In this document: piece after piece, positions 60,694-64,000 of the stretch
Layout of the letters: every line of letters starts with the position of its first letter
Position numbering within the stretch: position 1 is the stretch's first letter
Origin: Devosia sp.
Lineage (GTDB): Bacteria > Pseudomonadota > Alphaproteobacteria > Rhizobiales > Devosiaceae
Direction: 5' to 3'
Length of the DNA stretch: 64,000 nucleotides
NCBI RefSeq assembly: GCF_025809055.1
Contig: NZ_CP075529.1
Coordinates: 124,001 to 188,000 of the forward strand
The notes under the pieces: model-generated
Told to the model about the DNA's origin: nothing
Databases searched by the model: none
The model's input: the letters and a program-made list of their open reading frames with translations, nothing else
Made by a program: the position numbers and the translations under genes

Positions 60694-61980
60694 ATGCGCC
60701 TTCCCGGCCGTCTTGCCGCCGCCATTGAGGTTCTGACCGATGTCGAGCAGCGCAAGCGCCCGGTATCCGAGGCTCTCAAGGCCTGGGGCATCAACAATCG
60801 CTTTGCCGGTGCAGGCGACCGCGCCGCCATCGGTAACCTGGTTTACGACGCCCTGCGGCGCCGCGCCTCCCATGCCTATGCCATGGGCAGCGACAGCCCG
60901 AGGGCGCTGGTCCTGGCCGTGGCCATGTGGGATTGGGGCGAAACCCCAGACGCCCTGAACACTGCATTTTCCGGCGACGCTCACGCACCCGGGGCCTTGA
61001 ACGAGGAAGAAGCGCGGGGCGCAACGGCCGATCTTTCCGCCGCGCCCGCTACCACCCGCGCCGATTTTCCGGATTGGCTTGCCCCCTCGCTCGAGCGGGC
61101 CTTTGGGCCGGACTGGGTTGCCGAAGGGCAGGCCATGGCAGGACGGCCTTCGCTCGACCTGCGCGCCAATGCGCTCAAGGCGGCGCCCGAAAAGGTGATG
61201 AAGTCGCTGGCCAGGTTTTCGCCGCAGCCGACCACCATCGCCCCATTCGGCATCACCATGCCGGCCGGTCCGCGCGACGCCCGCACGCCCAACGTCACCA
61301 CCGATGAGGCCTATCTCAAGGGTTGGTTCGAAGTGCAGGACCAGGGCAGCCAGATCGTTGCGGCCCTCGCCGGCGCGCGCGAGGGCGAACAGGTGCTCGA
61401 CCTCTGTGCCGGGGCAGGGGGCAAGACCCTGGCCCTTGCGGCGGCGATGGGCAATTCCGGGCAGGTCTTCGCCTATGACAGCGATCGCAATCGCCTGGCG
61501 CCGATTTATGACCGGCTCAAGCGCAATGCCGTCCGCAATGCGCAGGTGCGGGCGCCCAATCCGGGGGCGCTGGACGATCTTGTCGGGCGCATGGACCGGG
61601 TAGTCATCGATGCGCCCTGCACGGGCACCGGCACCTGGCGCCGGCGGCCCGATACCAAATGGAAATTGTCGGCAGACCTGCTCGCCCAGCGGCAGTCCGA
61701 GCAGGCTGCGCTGCTGGTCGAAGGCATGCGCTATCTCAAGCCGGGCGGCACCCTGGTCTATATCACCTGTTCCATTCTGCCCGAGGAAAACGACGACCAG
61801 ATCGCCGCTTTCCTCGCCAATCATGCCGATATGCAGTCTGAGGACGTGGCCCAGGCCTGGCGCACCGCGCTGATCACCGACATGCCGGCTGGCCTCGGCA
61901 CCCCGCTCGGCGGTGTCTGCCTCACGCCGCATCGCACCGGTACCGATGGCTTTTATTGCCACCTGCTGAAAAAGGCCTGA
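60694..61980 (+). CDS. RsmB/NOP-family RNA 5-methylcytosine methyltransferase
   Basis: 428 residues: an N-terminal NusB-like region (about 1-140, LTDVEQRKRPVSEALKAW), then a Rossmann methyltransferase with SAM site LDLCAGAGGKTLALAAAMGN near 233. The two catalytic Cys lie in VIDAPCTGTGTWRRRPDTKW near 307 and VYITCSILPEEN near 352. These proteins methylate cytosine 967 of 16S rRNA (RsmB) or a related site; an assignment to C967 is likely but not proved. It is 9 bp from the MAPEG gene. Confidence 0.94.
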   Translation: MRLPGRLAAAIEVLTDVEQRKRPVSEALKAWGINNRFAGAGDRAAIGNLVYDALRRRASHAYAMGSDSPRALVLAVAMWDWGETPDALNTAFSGDAHAPGALNEEEARGATADLSAAPATTRADFPDWLAPSLERAFGPDWVAEGQAMAGRPSLDLRANALKAAPEKVMKSLARFSPQPTTIAPFGITMPAGPRDARTPNVTTDEAYLKGWFEVQDQGSQIVAALAGAREGEQVLDLCAGAGGKTLALAAAMGNSGQVFAYDSDRNRLAPIYDRLKRNAVRNAQVRAPNPGALDDLVGRMDRVVIDAPCTGTGTWRRRPDTKWKLSADLLAQRQSEQAALLVEGMRYLKPGGTLVYITCSILPEENDDQIAAFLANHADMQSEDVAQAWRTALITDMPAGLGTPLGGVCLTPHRTGTDGFYCHLLKKA

Positions 61981-62050
61981 TCCCCACCAGCAGGTGAACC
62001 ACGAAGGCGGCTGCTCCGTTCAAGGTTGAGAACAGCATACGGAGCTCGCA

Positions 62051-62533
62051 ATGACCGCCCTTGCACACGACTACCGCACCCCCCGGGCCTGGATCGCCCT
62101 GGCCGTTTTCCTCGCCCTGGTGATCGGCATCGGCGCCCTGATCGGCACACAATCGGTCCCTGGCGTCTGGTATGAATCGCTCACCAAGCCACCGCTCAAT
62201 CCGCCCAACTGGGTCTTCGGCCCGGTCTGGTTCGCGCTCTATGTGATGATCGCCGTCGCCGGCTGGCGCATCTGGATCGCGGCCCCGGCGTCTTCGGCGA
62301 TGAAATTCTGGGGCGCCCAGATGCTGCTCAATTGGGCCTGGTCACCAATCTGGTTCCTGGCCCAGCTCCCCTGGGTTGCCTTCGCCGTATTGGTTGCCAT
62401 GTGGCTGGCGATCCTGGGTTTTATCCTCACCGGCCGCTGCAACGATCACATCGCGCCGTGGCTGTTTGCCCCCTATCTGGCCTGGGTCAGCTTTGCCGGT
62501 TATCTCAACCTCTCCATAGCCATTCTGAACTAG
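62051..62533 (+). CDS. TspO/MBR family tryptophan-rich sensory protein
   Basis: 160 residues with five helices and many Trp. The landmarks WYESLTKPPLNPPNWVFGPV near 36 and AQMLLNWAWSPIWF near 95 define TspO/MBR. Members bind tetrapyrroles and cholesterol-like compounds and affect porphyrin-dependent gene control in Rhodobacter. A hydrophobic first helix of about 20 residues (AWIALAVFLALVIGIGALIG) is normal. Confidence 0.95.
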   Translation: MTALAHDYRTPRAWIALAVFLALVIGIGALIGTQSVPGVWYESLTKPPLNPPNWVFGPVWFALYVMIAVAGWRIWIAAPASSAMKFWGAQMLLNWAWSPIWFLAQLPWVAFAVLVAMWLAILGFILTGRCNDHIAPWLFAPYLAWVSFAGYLNLSIAILN

Positions 62534-62628
62534 TCCGGGAACCGGCGGGTCAGCTCCCGCCATTTGTGCATGGCGGGTTCCGCAACACCCATCTTGCGGA
62601 ATCCGCGCTGTCTGGCTAAAGCCTCGCC

Positions 62629-64000
62629 ATGCAGCACCCAGACACCGCCCTCCGCAACGACACCATCCTGATCGTCGACTTCGGTTCGCAGGTCACGCAA
62701 TTGATCGCGCGCCGCATCCGGGAGACGGGGGTCTATTGCGAAATTCACCCCTTCCAGTCCGCTGGCGAAGCCATGGCGGCGCTCAATCCGAAGGGCGTGG
62801 TGCTGTCCGGCAGCCCGGCATCGACGCTGGACGAAAACGCCCCCACGATTGACCCGGCGGTCCTCGCCGCCAATGTCCCCATCCTGGGCATCTGCTACGG
62901 TCAGCAGGCCTTGTGCATGGCGCTGGGTGGCAAGGTCGAAGCCGGCCACCACCGCGAATTCGGACGCGCCGAGCTCACCGTGCAAAAGCCGTCCTCGCTT
63001 TCCGAAGGCGTTTGGGACGTGGGCACATCCCACCAGGTCTGGATGAGCCATGGTGACCGCGTCGTGCAATTGCCCGAAGGGTTTGAAGTTGTCGGCACTT
63101 CGCCCAACGCGCCCTTTGCCATGATCGCCAACGAAGCGCGCCGCATCTGGGCGGTGCAGTACCACCCGGAAGTGGTTCACACGCCCGATGGCGGAAAGCT
63201 CTACGCCAATTTCGTGCACCACATCTGCGGCATTGCCAGCAATTGGACCATGTCCGCCTATCGGCAGAAGATGGTCGAGAAGATCCGTGAGCAGGTCGGC
63301 TCCGGCCGCGTGATCTGCGGTCTGTCCGGCGGGGTGGATTCGTCCGTCGCCGCTGTCCTGATCCACGAGGCCATCGGCGATCAGTTGACCTGTATCTATG
63401 TCGATCACGGCCTGATGCGGCTGAACGAGAGCGAACAGGTCGTCACCATGTTCCGCGATCAGTTCAACATCCCGCTCGTGCATGTCGATGCCGCCGGCAA
63501 GTTCATCGGCGAGCTCGAAGGCCAGTCGGATCCCGAAACCAAGCGCAAGATCATCGGCCGCCTGTTCATCGAAGTTTTCGAGGAAGAAGCCAAGAAGCTC
63601 GGCGGTGCCGATTTCCTGGCCCAGGGCACGCTCTATCCGGACGTCATCGAGTCGGTGTCGTTCAGCGGCGGTCCCTCGGTCACCATCAAGAGTCACCACA
63701 ATGTCGGCGGGCTGCCCGAGCGCATGAACATGAAGCTCGTCGAGCCCCTGCGCGAATTGTTCAAAGACGAAGTCCGGGCGCTGGGCCGCGAACTCGGCAT
63801 TCCCGACAGCTTCATCGGCCGCCACCCATTCCCGGGCCCGGGCCTCGCCATCCGCTGTCCGGGCGGCATCACCCCCGAAAAGCTCGACATCCTGCGCCAG
63901 GCCGATGCGATCTACCTCGATGAAATCCGCAAGTCGGGTCAATATGACAAGATCTGGCAGGCCTTCGCGGTTCTGCTGCCGGTGCAGACCGTCGGCGTCA
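62629..64000 (+). CDS. guaA: GMP synthase (glutamine-hydrolysing), partial at window end
   Basis: 457 codons are visible from the ATG at 62629 and the frame is still open at 64000; the full enzyme has about 520 residues, so about 60 are missing. A class I amidotransferase domain (DFGSQVTQLIARRIRETGVY near 17, nucleophile in GICYGQQ near 89, and H-x-E in YHPEV near 180) precedes an ATP-pyrophosphatase domain with the PP-loop SGGVDSS near 230 and the dimerisation domain (RHPFPGPGLAIRCPGG). It makes GMP from XMP, completing the route begun by guaB. Confidence 0.97.
   Translation, partial: MQHPDTALRNDTILIVDFGSQVTQLIARRIRETGVYCEIHPFQSAGEAMAALNPKGVVLSGSPASTLDENAPTIDPAVLAANVPILGICYGQQALCMALGGKVEAGHHREFGRAELTVQKPSSLSEGVWDVGTSHQVWMSHGDRVVQLPEGFEVVGTSPNAPFAMIANEARRIWAVQYHPEVVHTPDGGKLYANFVHHICGIASNWTMSAYRQKMVEKIREQVGSGRVICGLSGGVDSSVAAVLIHEAIGDQLTCIYVDHGLMRLNESEQVVTMFRDQFNIPLVHVDAAGKFIGELEGQSDPETKRKIIGRLFIEVFEEEAKKLGGADFLAQGTLYPDVIESVSFSGGPSVTIKSHHNVGGLPERMNMKLVEPLRELFKDEVRALGRELGIPDSFIGRHPFPGPGLAIRCPGGITPEKLDILRQADAIYLDEIRKSGQYDKIWQAFAVLLPVQTVGV

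Overview
The window is GC-rich, densely packed DNA from an alphaproteobacterium, most likely Hyphomicrobiales and possibly Devosia-like. This rests on coding style, the ppx/gppA-rlmE ... guaB-MAPEG-rsmB-tspO-guaA layout, an arsR-aquaglyceroporin-arsC operon of the rhizobial type and a RirA-like TGA-N9-TCA iron box. The genus is inference. About 50 of roughly 60 genes look like ordinary chromosomal catabolic, transport and housekeeping genes.

Layout. 0.1-7.1 kb: Fe-superoxide dismutase divergent from a SufR-like regulator that overlaps a group III truncated globin gene, then a TPR-GGDEF protein, a DUF6498-like membrane protein, a secreted ClpP/crotonase-fold protein and a nucleoside hydrolase. 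7.2-14.2 kb: a LacI-regulated Fe3+/organophosphate-type ABC cassette with a glycerophosphodiesterase and an inositol-phosphatase-family enzyme. 14.3-21.5 kb: a Liv-type ABC transporter with a 3-hydroxybutyrate-dehydrogenase-like SDR, behind a well-formed sigma-54 promoter with two 18-bp upstream sites and next to a sigma-54 activator gene. 21.6-28.9 kb: the hydroxyquinol lower pathway (intradiol dioxygenase, maleylacetate reductase, an NTF2-like protein, FMN reductase) with a TctCBA transporter and an IclR regulator whose likely operator is present at two promoters. 28.9-37.1 kb: a peptide module (DUF1028, Dpp-type ABC with a permease-ATPase fusion, FadR-type regulator, M42 peptidase). 37.1-38.7 kb: ars operon. 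38.7-47.5 kb: a sugar isomerase, then an iron-siderophore operon with one ATPase, two permeases, four binding proteins and a Suc_Fer-type thioredoxin-fold ferredoxin. 47.5-49.8 kb: small accessory genes and a prophage scar bounded by 19-bp direct repeats, one of them inside tRNA-Gln(CTG). 50-64 kb: core genes ppx/gppA, rlmE, guaB, rsmB and guaA (cut by the window end), interrupted by an ArsR-DUF1801-SRPBCC operon, two MFS pumps and two secreted or anchored proteins of unknown role.

The most unusual features are the four-binding-protein siderophore operon with its Suc_Fer partner, the tRNA-Gln prophage scar with a portal-gene fragment cut exactly at the att repeat and two overlapping small genes, the three 82-bp tandem repeats after rlmE whose hairpins show a compensatory base-pair change, and the sigma-54 promoter with phased UAS pair. 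Palindromic intergenic repeats recur in at least six gaps.
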